Of a DNA stretch of 49,423 bases, positions 35,332 through 44,374 are shown in pieces. This DNA is from Nitrosomonadales bacterium (lineage in GTDB: Bacteria > Pseudomonadota > Gammaproteobacteria > Burkholderiales > Gallionellaceae). The notes under the pieces were generated by a model, which saw only the letters and a program-made list of their open reading frames with translations, was not told where the DNA came from and made no database searches. The position numbers and the translations under genes were made by a program. Numbering within the stretch: the stretch's first letter is position 1; each line of letters opens with the position of its first letter. Where the stretch lies: the NCBI GenBank assembly GCA_016218445.1, contig JACREC010000046.1, positions 1 to 49,423 on the forward strand, given 5' to 3'.

Positions 35332-36297
35332 ATGCATAACCCACAACTTTCCGTCGTCATCCCCGTCTATAACGAAGAGCAGGGCTTGCAGGCGCTGTTT
35401 GACCGGCTGTATCCGGCGCTGGACAAGCTCGGCATCGTGTACGAGATTCTGTTCATCAACGACGGCAGCCGCGACCGTTCCGCCGCGATTTTGCGCGAGC
35501 AGTTTCAGGCACGTCCGGATGTGACGCGGGTGATCCTGTTCAACGGCAATTTCGGCCAGCACATGGCGATCATGGCAGGCTTCGAGCACAGCCGCGGACA
35601 GCGTATGGTGACGCTGGATGCCGACCTGCAGAACCCGCCGGAGGATATTGGCCTGCTGCTGGCGAAGATGGACGAGGGATACGATTACGTCGGCTCGATC
35701 CGCCGGCAGCGCAGCGATAGCTGGTGGCGGCATGTTGCGTCGCGCGCGATGAACGGCCTGCGCGAACGCATCACGCGCATCAAGATGACCGATCAGGGCT
35801 GCATGTTCCGTGCCTACGACCGCCACATCGTCGATGCGGTCAACAGTTGCAAGGAGGTGAGCACCTTCATCCCGGCGCTGGCCTACACTTTCGCACGCAA
35901 TCCCGCCGAGGTGGTGGTGGGGCATGAGGAGCGCACCGCGGGCGAATCGAAGTATTCGCTGTACAGCCTGATCCGCCTGAATTTCGACCTGATGACCAGC
36001 TTCTCGCTGGTGCCGTTGCAACTATTCTCCATGGCCGGGATGCTGATCTCGCTGTTCTCCGGCCTGTTCTTCGTATTCCTGGCGATACGCCGCCTGGTGG
36101 TTGGCCCCGAGGCGGAAGGGCTGTTCACGTTGTTTGCGCTGATGTTCTTCCTGATCGGCATCGCGCTGTTCGGCATCGGCCTGCTGGGCGAATACATCGG
36201 GCGCATCTACCAGCAGGTACGCCATCGGCCGCGCTATCTGGTGGAGGCGGTGCTGGAGCAGCCCACACCATCCCCTCTCCCGCCGGGAGAGGGTTAG
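35332..36297 (+). CDS. arnC: Undecaprenyl-phosphate L-Ara4FN transferase
   Basis: A GT2 enzyme that loads 4-deoxy-4-formamido-L-arabinose onto undecaprenyl phosphate on the cytosolic face. The 321-aa protein has LSVVIPVYNEEQGLQALFDRL, FINDGSRDRS, LDADLQNPPEDI and the QxxRW-like region, then two C-terminal helices (FSMAGMLISLFSGLFFVFLA and LFALMFFLIGIALFGIGLLGEYIGRI). The last residues PTPSPLPPGEG and the stop codon are encoded by a CCCTCTCCC-type palindrome, so the native end has been replaced or extended. ATG 35332 is used instead of 35236. Confidence 0.92.
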   Translation: MHNPQLSVVIPVYNEEQGLQALFDRLYPALDKLGIVYEILFINDGSRDRSAAILREQFQARPDVTRVILFNGNFGQHMAIMAGFEHSRGQRMVTLDADLQNPPEDIGLLLAKMDEGYDYVGSIRRQRSDSWWRHVASRAMNGLRERITRIKMTDQGCMFRAYDRHIVDAVNSCKEVSTFIPALAYTFARNPAEVVVGHEERTAGESKYSLYSLIRLNFDLMTSFSLVPLQLFSMAGMLISLFSGLFFVFLAIRRLVVGPEAEGLFTLFALMFFLIGIALFGIGLLGEYIGRIYQQVRHRPRYLVEAVLEQPTPSPLPPGEG

Positions 36298-36362
36298 GGT
36301 GAGGGAGCGCCTGATGAACGTGCTGACCCTCACCCCCAGCCCCTCTCCCGGCGGGAGAGGGG
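36272..36362. repeat. Paired CCCTCTCCC-type repeats after arnC
   Basis: CCCCTCTCCCGCCGGGAGAGGGTTAGGG (36272) overlaps the arnC stop, and an inverted partner CCCTCACCCCCAGCCCCTCTCCC-GGCGGGAGAGGGG (36327-36362) fills the gap up to the next gene. Confidence 0.85.
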
Positions 36363-36384
36363 GATATTCGCGCCGGGAGATGCG

Positions 36385-37302
36385 ATGAGCCGGGCTGTCG
36401 TTTTCGCCTACCATAATGTCGGTTACCGCTGCCTTTCGGTGCTGCTGGCGCACGGTGTAGATGTCGCATTAGTCGTCACGCACCGCGACAACCCGAAGGA
36501 AAATATCTGGTTTGACAGCGTGGCGGAATTGGCGGCGCTGCACGGCATTCCGGTGATCATGCCGGACAACCCGAATACGCCGGAAGTGGTGGAGCAGATT
36601 CGCGGCTTGCAGCCGGATTTCTTTTTTTCGTTCTATTATCGCGAGATGCTGAAAGCTCCGCTGCTGGTTATCCCCAATCGTGGCGCGTTCAACATGCATG
36701 GCTCGCTGCTGCCCAAATACCGTGGCCGCGTGCCGGTGAATTGGGCGATAATCCACGGTGAAACGGAAACGGGCGCGACCCTGCATTACATGACGGAGAA
36801 GCCGGATAACGGCGCAATCGTGGCACAGCAGGCGGTGCCGATTTTGCCCGACGACACGGCATTGGAAGTATTCCAGAAGGTTACCGTGGCGGCAGAGATC
36901 GCGCTGAACGATATTCTGCCTGCATTGCTGGCGGGTACCGCACCGGCAATTCCGCAGGATTTGAGCCAGGGCGCTTACTTCGGCGGGCGCAAGGCGGAAG
37001 ACGGCATCATTGACTGGTCGCAGGATGCGCGCAGCATCCACAATCTGGTGCGCGCCGTGGCGCCGCCTTATCCGGGCGCAACCACGCAGTTGCTGGGCAA
37101 ACCGATGCGCATTTTGCAAACGCTGGTCACCGGCTGTACGGTATCGGATGAAAAGCCCGCGTTCTACGTCAAGCAGGGCAAGGCTTATGCGATTTGCGGC
37201 AGCGGAGTGCTGCGCGTGGTGCGCTTCGAGTTGGATGGTGTCGAGATGAGCGCGGCGGAATTCGCCGCACGGCATGGCACAGAGAAATATGAGTTTGCAT
37301 AA
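36385..37302 (+). CDS. arnA: UDP-L-Ara4N formyltransferase (ArnA N-terminal part as separate protein)
   Basis: Formylates UDP-L-Ara4N with 10-formyl-tetrahydrofolate. The 305-aa protein covers only the formyltransferase half of E. coli ArnA: FNMHGSLLPKYRGRVPVNWAI (Asn, His and the formyl-transferase loop), LHYMTEKPDNGAIVAQQ with the catalytic Asp, and a C-terminal OB-like domain. The decarboxylase half is encoded by the next gene. Separate genes are normal in Burkholderia-type arn clusters, so this is not a broken fusion. A repeat separates the two. Confidence 0.9.
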   Translation: MSRAVVFAYHNVGYRCLSVLLAHGVDVALVVTHRDNPKENIWFDSVAELAALHGIPVIMPDNPNTPEVVEQIRGLQPDFFFSFYYREMLKAPLLVIPNRGAFNMHGSLLPKYRGRVPVNWAIIHGETETGATLHYMTEKPDNGAIVAQQAVPILPDDTALEVFQKVTVAAEIALNDILPALLAGTAPAIPQDLSQGAYFGGRKAEDGIIDWSQDARSIHNLVRAVAPPYPGATTQLLGKPMRILQTLVTGCTVSDEKPAFYVKQGKAYAICGSGVLRVVRFELDGVEMSAAEFAARHGTEKYEFA

Positions 37303-37319
37303 AGTATTGTCAAAGTTTT

Positions 37320-37387
37320 GTCATTCCCGCGAAGGCGGGAATCCAGTTTAATAAAATTGCTGGATTCCGGGTCAAGCCCGGAATGAC
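37320..37387. repeat. GTCATTCCCGCGAAGGCGGGAATCCAG-type repeat pair
   Basis: GTCATTCCCGCGAAGGCGGGAATCCAG (37320-37346) and inverted CTGGATTCCGGGTCAAGCCCGGAATGAC (37360-37387), between the two arnA-type genes. Confidence 0.85.
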
Positions 37388-37416
37388 GGGTAAATTTAAT
37401 CGTTAAGGAAACAGCA

Positions 37417-38457
37417 ATGAAAAAAGTATTGATCCTCGGTGTGAACGGCTTCATCGGCCACCATCTGTCCAACCGCATCCTCGCCACTACCGATTGGGAA
37501 GTGTATGGCATGGACATGAATACCGAGCGCATCACCGATCTGCTCGACCAGCCGCGCTTTCATTTCTTCGAGGGCGACATCACCATCAACAAGGAGTGGA
37601 TGGAGTATCACATACGCAAGTGCGACGTGATCCTGCCGCTGGTGGCGATTGCCACACCGGCCACTTACGTCAAACAGCCGTTGCGCGTATTCGAACTGGA
37701 TTTCGAGGCCAACCTGCCCATCGTGCGCGCGGCGGTAAAGTACAACAAGCATCTGGTGTTCCCATCCACTTCGGAAGTGTATGGCATGTGCCACGATGAG
37801 GAATTCGACCCGGAAAATTCCGAGCTGATCTGCGGTCCGATCAACAAGCCGCGCTGGATTTATTCCTGTTCCAAGCAGTTGATGGATCGCGTGATCTGGG
37901 GTTACGGCATGGAAGGTTTGAACTTCACGCTGTTCCGTCCGTTCAACTGGATCGGCTCCGGACTGGATTCGATCCATACGCCGAAGGAAGGCAGCTCGCG
38001 CGTCGTCACGCAATTCCTCGGCCACATCGTGCGCGGCGAGAACATCAGCCTGGTGGATGGCGGGCAGCAGAAACGCGCCTTCACCTATGTGGACGATGGC
38101 ATCGACGCACTGATGAAAATCATTGCGAACAAGGACGGCATCGCCACCGGCAAGATTTTCAATATCGGTAACCCAACCAACAACTATTCCGTCCGCGACC
38201 TCGCGGCGATGATGCTGAAACTGGCCGGGGAATATCCGGAATACCGCGATTCCGCAAAGAAGGTGAAGCTTGTCGAGACCACCTCGGACGCCTATTACGG
38301 CAAAGGCTATCAGGACGTGCAGAACCGTGTGCCGAAGATCACCAACACCTGCGAAGAGCTGGGCTGGAAGCCGACGACTTCGATGGCGGACACGTTGCGC
38401 AAGATTTTCGATGCGTATCGCGGGCAGGTAGCAGAGGCGCGCGGTTTGGTAGATTAG
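37417..38457 (+). CDS. UDP-glucuronate decarboxylase / UDP-4-keto-pentose synthase (ArnA C-terminal type)
   Basis: Oxidatively decarboxylates UDP-glucuronate to UDP-4-keto-pentose, the first committed step to L-Ara4N. A 346-aa extended short-chain dehydrogenase: ILGVNGFIGHHLS for NAD binding, PSTSEVYGM, and the active-site YSCSKQLMDRVIW (YxxxK). RPFNWIGSGLDSI and VDGGQQKRAFTYVDDGIDAL follow. It corresponds to the C-terminal half of E. coli ArnA. Substrate would come from the ugd gene 3.5 kb downstream. Confidence 0.92.
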   Translation: MKKVLILGVNGFIGHHLSNRILATTDWEVYGMDMNTERITDLLDQPRFHFFEGDITINKEWMEYHIRKCDVILPLVAIATPATYVKQPLRVFELDFEANLPIVRAAVKYNKHLVFPSTSEVYGMCHDEEFDPENSELICGPINKPRWIYSCSKQLMDRVIWGYGMEGLNFTLFRPFNWIGSGLDSIHTPKEGSSRVVTQFLGHIVRGENISLVDGGQQKRAFTYVDDGIDALMKIIANKDGIATGKIFNIGNPTNNYSVRDLAAMMLKLAGEYPEYRDSAKKVKLVETTSDAYYGKGYQDVQNRVPKITNTCEELGWKPTTSMADTLRKIFDAYRGQVAEARGLVD

Positions 38458-38460
38458 AAC

Positions 38461-38529
38461 AGGACTGAGGTGCGAGGACTGAGGCGCGAGTAAAACCTGC
38501 TGCCCTGCCTTGCCTCAGTCCTCAGTCCT
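38461..38529. repeat. AGGACTGAGGTGCGAGGACTGAGG-type repeat
   Basis: AGGACTGAGGTGCGAGGACTGAGGC, then inverted GCCTCAGTCCTCAGTCCT, between the decarboxylase gene and arnD. A related copy is embedded in ugd. Confidence 0.75.
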
Positions 38530-38537
38530 TTTCCCTT

Positions 38538-39434
38538 ATGAAACTCGCCCTAAAAATTGATGTGGATACCTACCGCGGCACCCGCGAAGGTGTGCCGCGC
38601 CTCATTGAAACTCTCAAAAAGCACAACGCGCAAGCCTCTTTCTTTTTCTCGCTCGGCCCCGACCACACCGGGCGCGCCATCTGGCGTGTATTCCGCCCCG
38701 GTTTTCTGGGCAAGGTGTCGCGCACTTCGGTGGTGGAACATTACGGCATCAAGACGCTGTTGTATGGCACGTTGCTGCCGGGGCCGGACATCGGGCACGG
38801 CTGCGCGGACGTCATGCGCTCGGTGCGCGATGCGGGCTTTGAGGTCGGCATCCATTGCCACGACCACATCCGCTGGCAGGATCATGTCGCTGGCAAGGAT
38901 GCCGAATGGACACGGCGCGAAATGCAGCGCGCGGTGGACAGGTTCACCGAAATATTTGGCGAGACGCCCAAGGCACACGCCGCAGCAGGCTGGCAGATGA
39001 ACCGCCATGCCTTGCGCCTGACGCAGCAACTGGGCTTCGATTACAGTTCCGACACGCGCGGCACGCATCCCTTCATTCCCACCGTGAACGCCGAGATCGT
39101 CGCCTGCCCGCAACTGCCCACCACCCTGCCGACACTGGACGAACTGATGAACCGCAACGGCATCACGCCGGACAACATCGCGCAACACATCCTGCAACTG
39201 ACCGCTAATCCATGGGCTACTGGCCATGTGTTCACCCTGCATGCCGAACTGGAAGGCGGCAAATTGCTGCCGGTATTCGAGCAATTGCTCAGCGGCTGGA
39301 AAGGGCAGGGCTACGAACTGGTGTCGTTGCGGCAATATCTCGAAGGGCTTGAGGGTATACTGCCCAGGCACGAGATGGTGATGCGCGAAGTGGATGGGCG
39401 TGTTGGCACGCTTGCCGTGCAGGGTAATACCTGA
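38538..39434 (+). CDS. arnD: Undecaprenyl-P-L-Ara4FN deformylase
   Basis: A polysaccharide-deacetylase (NodB-fold) enzyme that removes the formyl group before the lipid-linked sugar is moved across the membrane. The 298-aa protein has LALKIDVDTYRGTREGVPRL with the catalytic Asp, HNAQASFFFSLGPDHTG, GFEVGIHCHDHIRWQD with the metal histidines, and HVFTLHAELEGG near the end. It closes the arn set. It begins 9 bp after the repeat upstream. Confidence 0.92.
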   Translation: MKLALKIDVDTYRGTREGVPRLIETLKKHNAQASFFFSLGPDHTGRAIWRVFRPGFLGKVSRTSVVEHYGIKTLLYGTLLPGPDIGHGCADVMRSVRDAGFEVGIHCHDHIRWQDHVAGKDAEWTRREMQRAVDRFTEIFGETPKAHAAAGWQMNRHALRLTQQLGFDYSSDTRGTHPFIPTVNAEIVACPQLPTTLPTLDELMNRNGITPDNIAQHILQLTANPWATGHVFTLHAELEGGKLLPVFEQLLSGWKGQGYELVSLRQYLEGLEGILPRHEMVMREVDGRVGTLAVQGNT

Positions 39435-39520
39435 ATGTGCGTACAGGTACCAGTTGATTTGATGCGGCGTTTCCGGATTGAATTTTCGCTCTCGAAGACT
39501 TGATTCTAATAGGAGTTACT

Positions 39521-41893
39521 ATGAAAACCATTAAATGGCCAACGCCTTTTTATTATGAATTTAAGGAAAACCTGGATGACTTCGATAGCGAACCCTGCTT
39601 TATCGTATTCAATGATGGGCACGAGTTCCAGGGGGAATTAACCCGTTTTTCTCCCGAAGAGGGCATCCTGGAAACCTTAGCTGCCACTGGCGGCCTCAAC
39701 AAGCTAAAGTTGCAGTACGTCAATTATCTTCGCCTTGTTCATCCAGTACACCTCAAAAAGAAGGCCGGCTTGATCGATGAAAATCATGCAGTAGTTTTTG
39801 GAGATTCCAGGAAGCAGAGTTGCTCGGTTTTATTTACCAACGGCAAAAAACTTGAGGGCGAAACTGTCGATTCCGTTGTTGACAATTCTGGACTCTATCT
39901 TTTTCTGGCAGGTGCGTCCGGAACCGTTTTTCGCCATTTCATTCCCACACAAGCGATTAAAAGCTACCACATAGGTGAAGCGATCGGCCAGATGCTGGTC
40001 AAGGAAAATGTTGTTACCCAGAAAGAAATAGACCTCGGACTCGAGAATCAGGAGCTGCTTCGCGCCAAGCGTATCGGCGAATACTTGACCAATGAACAAA
40101 TTGTTACGCCGGCTCAACTTGTCGCGGCAGTCGAACGCCAGTTCGGATCCGATTTGAAGCTTGGGGATGTGCTGATCCGGGAGAAGATAATCACGCAGAA
40201 AGACCTGGAAGCAGCATTGGCCAAGCAGACGCTCAACAGGAAAAAAACACTAGGCGAAATCCTGGTCAACATGGGTGTGGTTGATGAAGATACCATCAGG
40301 CGCATGCTGGTCGAAAAGCTGGGCATTCCGTTTGTGAATGTCAAAAAATACAAGGTTGATCCCAATGCTGTCTTGCTTGTTCCAATCGGTTTTGCCAAAA
40401 AATATTCAATCGTGCCACTTTTCCGCAAGGATAAAACGCTGATTGTTGCGATGGAAAACCCGATGAATTGGGAGTTATTGAACGAACTGCGCTTTTTAAC
40501 CAGTATGAATATTGTGCCCGTTATGGCATCGAAGGGAGATATCCTTTATGCCGTCAAGCATTTCTACAAATCGGCGGAAAGTACGCTGCAAATTAATGAC
40601 CTTGCTTTCGACCTGATTTCTTCGGAGGGTGCGGAAAATTCCACTGAGGAAAACATTACGGAGTCGGACAATTCACTGGTCAGGCTTGTCAATAAGGTTA
40701 TTGTCGATGCATGTGATCAGGACGTATCGGACATCCACATCGAGACCTATTCAGGGAAGCGCAATACGGTTATCCGGTTTCGCGTAGATGGGTCGCTCAG
40801 CAAGTATTACGAATTCCCTTCGAACTATAGAAATGCGCTGATCTCCAGAATAAAGATCATGGCGAAACTGGATATCTCTGAAAAGCGCAAACCGCAGGAC
40901 GGGAAAATTGAGTTAAAGCGTCGCGGAGAAGAAAGAGTCGAGCTTCGCGTCGCAACAGTTCCAACGGCTAACGGCCTTGAAGACATCGTCATGCGGGTAC
41001 TCACCGCTGCGGAACCCGTTCCGATTGAAAAAATGGGACTAGCCGCCGACGTATTGGAGAGAATCAAGCAATTGGCCGCAAAACCGTACGGGCTTTTTCT
41101 GGTCTGCGGTCCGACTGGATCGGGTAAAACGACCATGCTGCATTCGATACTCGGATTCATCAATACGCCAGACAGAAAAATATGGACTGCTGAAGATCCT
41201 ATCGAGATCACTCAGGAGGGGCTGCGTCAGGTTCAGGTAAATTCGCGTATCGGCTGGACTTTCGCTGCTGCAATGCGCAGTTTTTTGCGCGCCGACCCGG
41301 ATGTCATCATGGTCGGTGAAATGCGCGATAGCGAAACCGCAAAAACCGCCATCGAAGCTTCCCTGACGGGCCACATGGTTTTTTCAACGCTGCACACAAA
41401 CAACGCGTCGGAAAGCATGGTGAGGCTGCTTGATCTGGGAATGGATCCGTTCAATGCTTCAGATGCGCTGGTTGGCATCCTTGCGCAGCGTTTGGCCAAA
41501 CAATTCTGTGAACATTGCAAAAAAAGCCATACCGCATCGGTTGACGAAATTAACGAATTGGCCCAGGAATATTGCCAGAACACACCGCTCGATCCTGATA
41601 CCGTGTATCAACAGTGGCGAAAAACTCACGCCAATGAAAGTGGGGAATTTTCGCTTTCTTCCGCTAAAGGATGTGCTGAATGCGGCGGTACGGGATATAA
41701 AGGAAGAATAGGCTTGTACGAATTCCTGGAGGCGACTGTGCCAATCAAGAAACTGATTCAGAAACATGCTGCAGCCGAAGACCTGCTGTTTGCGGCCATC
41801 AATCAGGGTATGCATACCTTGAAACAGGACGGAATTGAGAAGATTCTGCAGGGACATACCGATATTTTCCAAGTCAGGGCGGTCTGCAATTAA
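39521..41893 (+). CDS. GspE/PilB-type secretion or pilus ATPase with extended N terminus
   Basis: A 790-aa hexameric-ATPase family protein. Residues about 20-135 contain two similar beta-rich modules (FIVFNDGHEFQGEL and CSVLFTNGKKLEGE). Residues about 150-270 have four tandem MshEN-type modules of about 29 residues (IGQMLVKENVVTQKEI, IGEYLTNEQIVTPAQL, LGDVLIREKIITQKDL, LGEILVNMGVVDEDTI). The ATPase follows, with Walker A GPTGSGKTTMLHS, LRADPDVIMVGEMRD and HMVFSTLHTNN. Zinc-site cysteines CEHC and CAECGGTGYKG are near the C terminus. No other pilus or type II secretion genes are nearby, and the DNA is more AT-rich than the arn genes. ATG 39521 is used. Partner unknown. Confidence 0.82.
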   Translation: MKTIKWPTPFYYEFKENLDDFDSEPCFIVFNDGHEFQGELTRFSPEEGILETLAATGGLNKLKLQYVNYLRLVHPVHLKKKAGLIDENHAVVFGDSRKQSCSVLFTNGKKLEGETVDSVVDNSGLYLFLAGASGTVFRHFIPTQAIKSYHIGEAIGQMLVKENVVTQKEIDLGLENQELLRAKRIGEYLTNEQIVTPAQLVAAVERQFGSDLKLGDVLIREKIITQKDLEAALAKQTLNRKKTLGEILVNMGVVDEDTIRRMLVEKLGIPFVNVKKYKVDPNAVLLVPIGFAKKYSIVPLFRKDKTLIVAMENPMNWELLNELRFLTSMNIVPVMASKGDILYAVKHFYKSAESTLQINDLAFDLISSEGAENSTEENITESDNSLVRLVNKVIVDACDQDVSDIHIETYSGKRNTVIRFRVDGSLSKYYEFPSNYRNALISRIKIMAKLDISEKRKPQDGKIELKRRGEERVELRVATVPTANGLEDIVMRVLTAAEPVPIEKMGLAADVLERIKQLAAKPYGLFLVCGPTGSGKTTMLHSILGFINTPDRKIWTAEDPIEITQEGLRQVQVNSRIGWTFAAAMRSFLRADPDVIMVGEMRDSETAKTAIEASLTGHMVFSTLHTNNASESMVRLLDLGMDPFNASDALVGILAQRLAKQFCEHCKKSHTASVDEINELAQEYCQNTPLDPDTVYQQWRKTHANESGEFSLSSAKGCAECGGTGYKGRIGLYEFLEATVPIKKLIQKHAAAEDLLFAAINQGMHTLKQDGIEKILQGHTDIFQVRAVCN

Positions 41894-41924
41894 GCTACAA
41901 GCCGCGATCCGCTTGGTTTGTAAT

Positions 41925-43271
41925 CTAACCTTCGCGCCCTATCCCGTGATACTCGATGCCCATCGCCTTGATGTCGGCCGGCTCGAACAGGTTGCGCCCG
42001 TCGAAGATCACCGGCTGTTTCAGGCGTGATTTTATGGTTTCGAAATCCGGGCTCTTGAAGGCCTTCCATTCCGTCACGATGATCAGCGCATCGGCATCCT
42101 GCAGCGCATCCTTCGAGTTGTCGGCATAGCTCAGATCGGCGCGTTCGCCATAAATGTGGCGGGTTTCTTTCATCGCCGCCGGGTCGTAGGCGGTAACGGT
42201 TGCGCCTCGCGCCCATAACCCTTCCATCACCACGCGGCTGGTGGCCTCGCGCATGTCGTCGGTGCCCGGCTTGAACGCCAGTCCCCATAGCGCGAAGTGT
42301 TTGCCTTTGAGGTCGTTGCCGAAACGCCTGGTAATCTTTTGCAGCAGCACGTTCTTCTGCGCATGGTTCACCTCTTCCACCGCATGCAGGACTTTCAGCG
42401 GCAGGCCATATTCTTCGCCGGTGCGTTGCAGGGCGCGGATGTCCTTGGGGAAGCACGAGCCGCCGTAGCCGCAGCCGGCGTACAGAAAGTGATAACCGAT
42501 GCGCTGGTCGGAGCCGATGCCCTTGCGCACATGCTCGATGTCCGCACCGACGCGCTCGGCCAGGTTGGCCAGTTCGTTCATGAATGAGATGCGCGTGGCG
42601 AGCATGGCGTTGGCAGCGTACTTGGTCAGCTCGGCGGATTTGATGTCCATCACCATCAGGCGGTCGTGGTTGCGCTGGAACGGGGCGTACATGTCGTGCA
42701 TCACCTTGATGGCGCGCTCATCCTCCGCGCCGATCACTATGCGGTCCGGGCGGTTGAAGTCTTCGATAGCAGCACCTTCCTTGAGGAATTCAGGATTCGA
42801 TACCACGGAAAAACCAGGACTGAGGGCTGAGGACTGAGGTTTGAGGCCGCGTTTTTCGAGCTCTTCCTGCACGGCAGCACGGACTTTATCTGCGGTGCCG
42901 ACCGGCACCGTGGACTTGTCCACGATCACTTTGTATTCGTTCATGTGCTTGCCGATGTTGCGCGCGGCGGCTACAACATATTGCAAATCCGCGGAGCCGT
43001 CCTCACCGGACGGGGTGCCCACCGCGATCATCTGCACCAGGCCATGCGCCACGCTCTCCGCAACGTCGGTGGTGAAGCGCAAGCGGCCAGCCGCAACATT
43101 GCTCTTAATGACGTCTTCCAGACCCGGCTCATAAATCGGCACGCCGCCGTTGTTGAGAATGTCTATCTTGCGCGGATCGACATCCAGGCAGATGACATCG
43201 TTGCCCAGTTCGGCGAGGCATGCGCCGGAAACCAGGCCGACATAGCCGGAACCTATTACGGTAATTTTCAT
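41925..43271 (-). CDS. ugd: UDP-glucose 6-dehydrogenase
   Basis: Oxidises UDP-glucose to UDP-glucuronate, the precursor for the Arn pathway. The 448-aa protein has [49 protein letters not shown] and the catalytic-cysteine motif [13 protein letters not shown]. Between EELEKRG and [11 protein letters not shown] there is an added segment [12 protein letters not shown] encoded by a repeat (42815-42846); homologues have only a few residues here. The frame and all catalytic motifs are intact. Convergent with the ATPase gene. Confidence 0.94.
   Translation of the reverse strand: MKITVIGSGYVGLVSGACLAELGNDVICLDVDPRKIDILNNGGVPIYEPGLEDVIKSNVAAGRLRFTTDVAESVAHGLVQMIAVGTPSGEDGSADLQYVVAAARNIGKHMNEYKVIVDKSTVPVGTADKVRAAVQEELEKRGLKPQSSALSPGFSVVSNPEFLKEGAAIEDFNRPDRIVIGAEDERAIKVMHDMYAPFQRNHDRLMVMDIKSAELTKYAANAMLATRISFMNELANLAERVGADIEHVRKGIGSDQRIGYHFLYAGCGYGGSCFPKDIRALQRTGEEYGLPLKVLHAVEEVNHAQKNVLLQKITRRFGNDLKGKHFALWGLAFKPGTDDMREATSRVVMEGLWARGATVTAYDPAAMKETRHIYGERADLSYADNSKDALQDADALIIVTEWKAFKSPDFETIKSRLKQPVIFDGRNLFEPADIKAMGIEYHGIGREG
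42815..42846. repeat. AGGACTGAGGGCTGAGGACTGAGG-type repeat inside ugd
   Basis: CCAGGACTGAGGGCTGAGGACTGAGGTTTGAG, a member of the same family as 38461-38529, translated in frame on the minus strand as [11 protein letters not shown]. Confidence 0.8.
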
Positions 43272-43302
43272 TGCATCAAGCTTTCAAAAAATGAGGCACG
43301 CA

Positions 43303-44241
43303 TTATACGTGCAACCATCTGGTGATTGTGTTCCTGACTTGTTCAGCCAGGTTGTGCGCCAGGCAGTCAATCTCGATGTTGTCCGGCATCGAACGCAGCC
43401 AGGTGAGCTGCCGCTTGGCGAGTTGGCGGGTGGCGGCGATGCCTTTGTCCAGCAGTTCCGCCTCGCTGATTTCGTCTTCGAGATATTGCCATGCCTGGCG
43501 GTAGCCAACACAACGCATGGAGGTCATGTTCGCGTGCAGCGAATATTTTTCGCGGAGGGTGCGCAGTTCATCGACCAAGCCTTGTTCGAACATGCTCTTG
43601 AAGCGGGTAGCAATGCGGGCGTGTAATGCAGAACGGTCAGAAGGGGCGAGGGCAATGGAGATGATGCGGTAGGGCAGTTCGCTGTCAGTTTTTTGTTTGA
43701 GCAGCGCGGACATGGGCTGCCCGGTGAGCCGATAGATTTCCATTGCGCGCTGGATGCGTTGCGTGTCGGCCGGCTTCAGGCGTGCGGCGGTTTCCGCATC
43801 TACCTGCGCGAGTTGCCGGTGCAGGTGCTGGATGCCGTGTTGCGCGATCTCGGTATCGAGTGCGGCGCGCACAGCGGCATTAGCCTGCGGCAATTCGCTC
43901 AGCCCTTCGCGCAGTGACTTGAAGTACAGCATGGTGCCGCCGACCAGCAGCGGGATCTTGCCGCGCTGCGTGATGTCGTGCATCAGGCGCAGCGCATCGT
44001 GGCGGAAGGCTGCGGCGGAATAGGCTTCGGTGGGGTCGAGTATGTCGATCAGGTGATGCGGTGCGCGGGCGAGGGTGGTGGCATCCGGCTTGGCGGTGCC
44101 GATGTCCATGTCCCGGTACACCAGCGCCGAATCCACGCTGATGAGTTCCACCGGCAAGCGCTGCGCCAGTTCCACCGCGACGTTTGTCTTGCCGCTGGCG
44201 GTGGGACCCATCAGGAAGATGGCGGGGGGTAGCGTTGTCAT
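43303..44241 (-). CDS. miaA: tRNA dimethylallyltransferase
   Basis: Adds a dimethylallyl group to A37 of tRNAs reading UNN codons. A 312-aa protein: P-loop [59 protein letters not shown] and [15 protein letters not shown] 44241 is preferred; the longer track ORF starts in a CCCTCCCCC-type repeat. In many proteobacteria miaA follows mutL, but here an MHS transporter gene and two repeats lie between them. Confidence 0.94.
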   Translation of the reverse strand: MTTLPPAIFLMGPTASGKTNVAVELAQRLPVELISVDSALVYRDMDIGTAKPDATTLARAPHHLIDILDPTEAYSAAAFRHDALRLMHDITQRGKIPLLVGGTMLYFKSLREGLSELPQANAAVRAALDTEIAQHGIQHLHRQLAQVDAETAARLKPADTQRIQRAMEIYRLTGQPMSALLKQKTDSELPYRIISIALAPSDRSALHARIATRFKSMFEQGLVDELRTLREKYSLHANMTSMRCVGYRQAWQYLEDEISEAELLDKGIAATRQLAKRQLTWLRSMPDNIEIDCLAHNLAEQVRNTITRWLHV

Positions 44242-44267
44242 GCGAAACAGTCCATTTGGCACAATAT

Positions 44268-44354
44268 CCCCTCCCCCTTGCAGGGGGAGGGGTAGGGAGG
44301 GGGTAGACACTCGACTTCTACCCCCATCCTAACCTTCCCCCAGCAAGGGGGAAG
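44268..44354. repeat. CCCCTCCCCCTTGCAGGGGGAGGGG-type repeat pair
   Basis: CCCCTCCCCCTTGCAGGGGGAGGGGTAGGGAGGGGG, then the inverted CCCCCATCCTAACCTTCCCCCAGCAAGGGGGAAGG, filling the space between miaA and the transporter gene. Confidence 0.85.
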
Positions 44355-44374
44355 GAATGAGAGCGGTTCTGAGT

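Noticed and set aside
36385-38457. arnA broken by a repeat insertion
   Set aside because: The two halves have their own starts, full domains and a stop, and separate genes are the usual Burkholderia-type arrangement.
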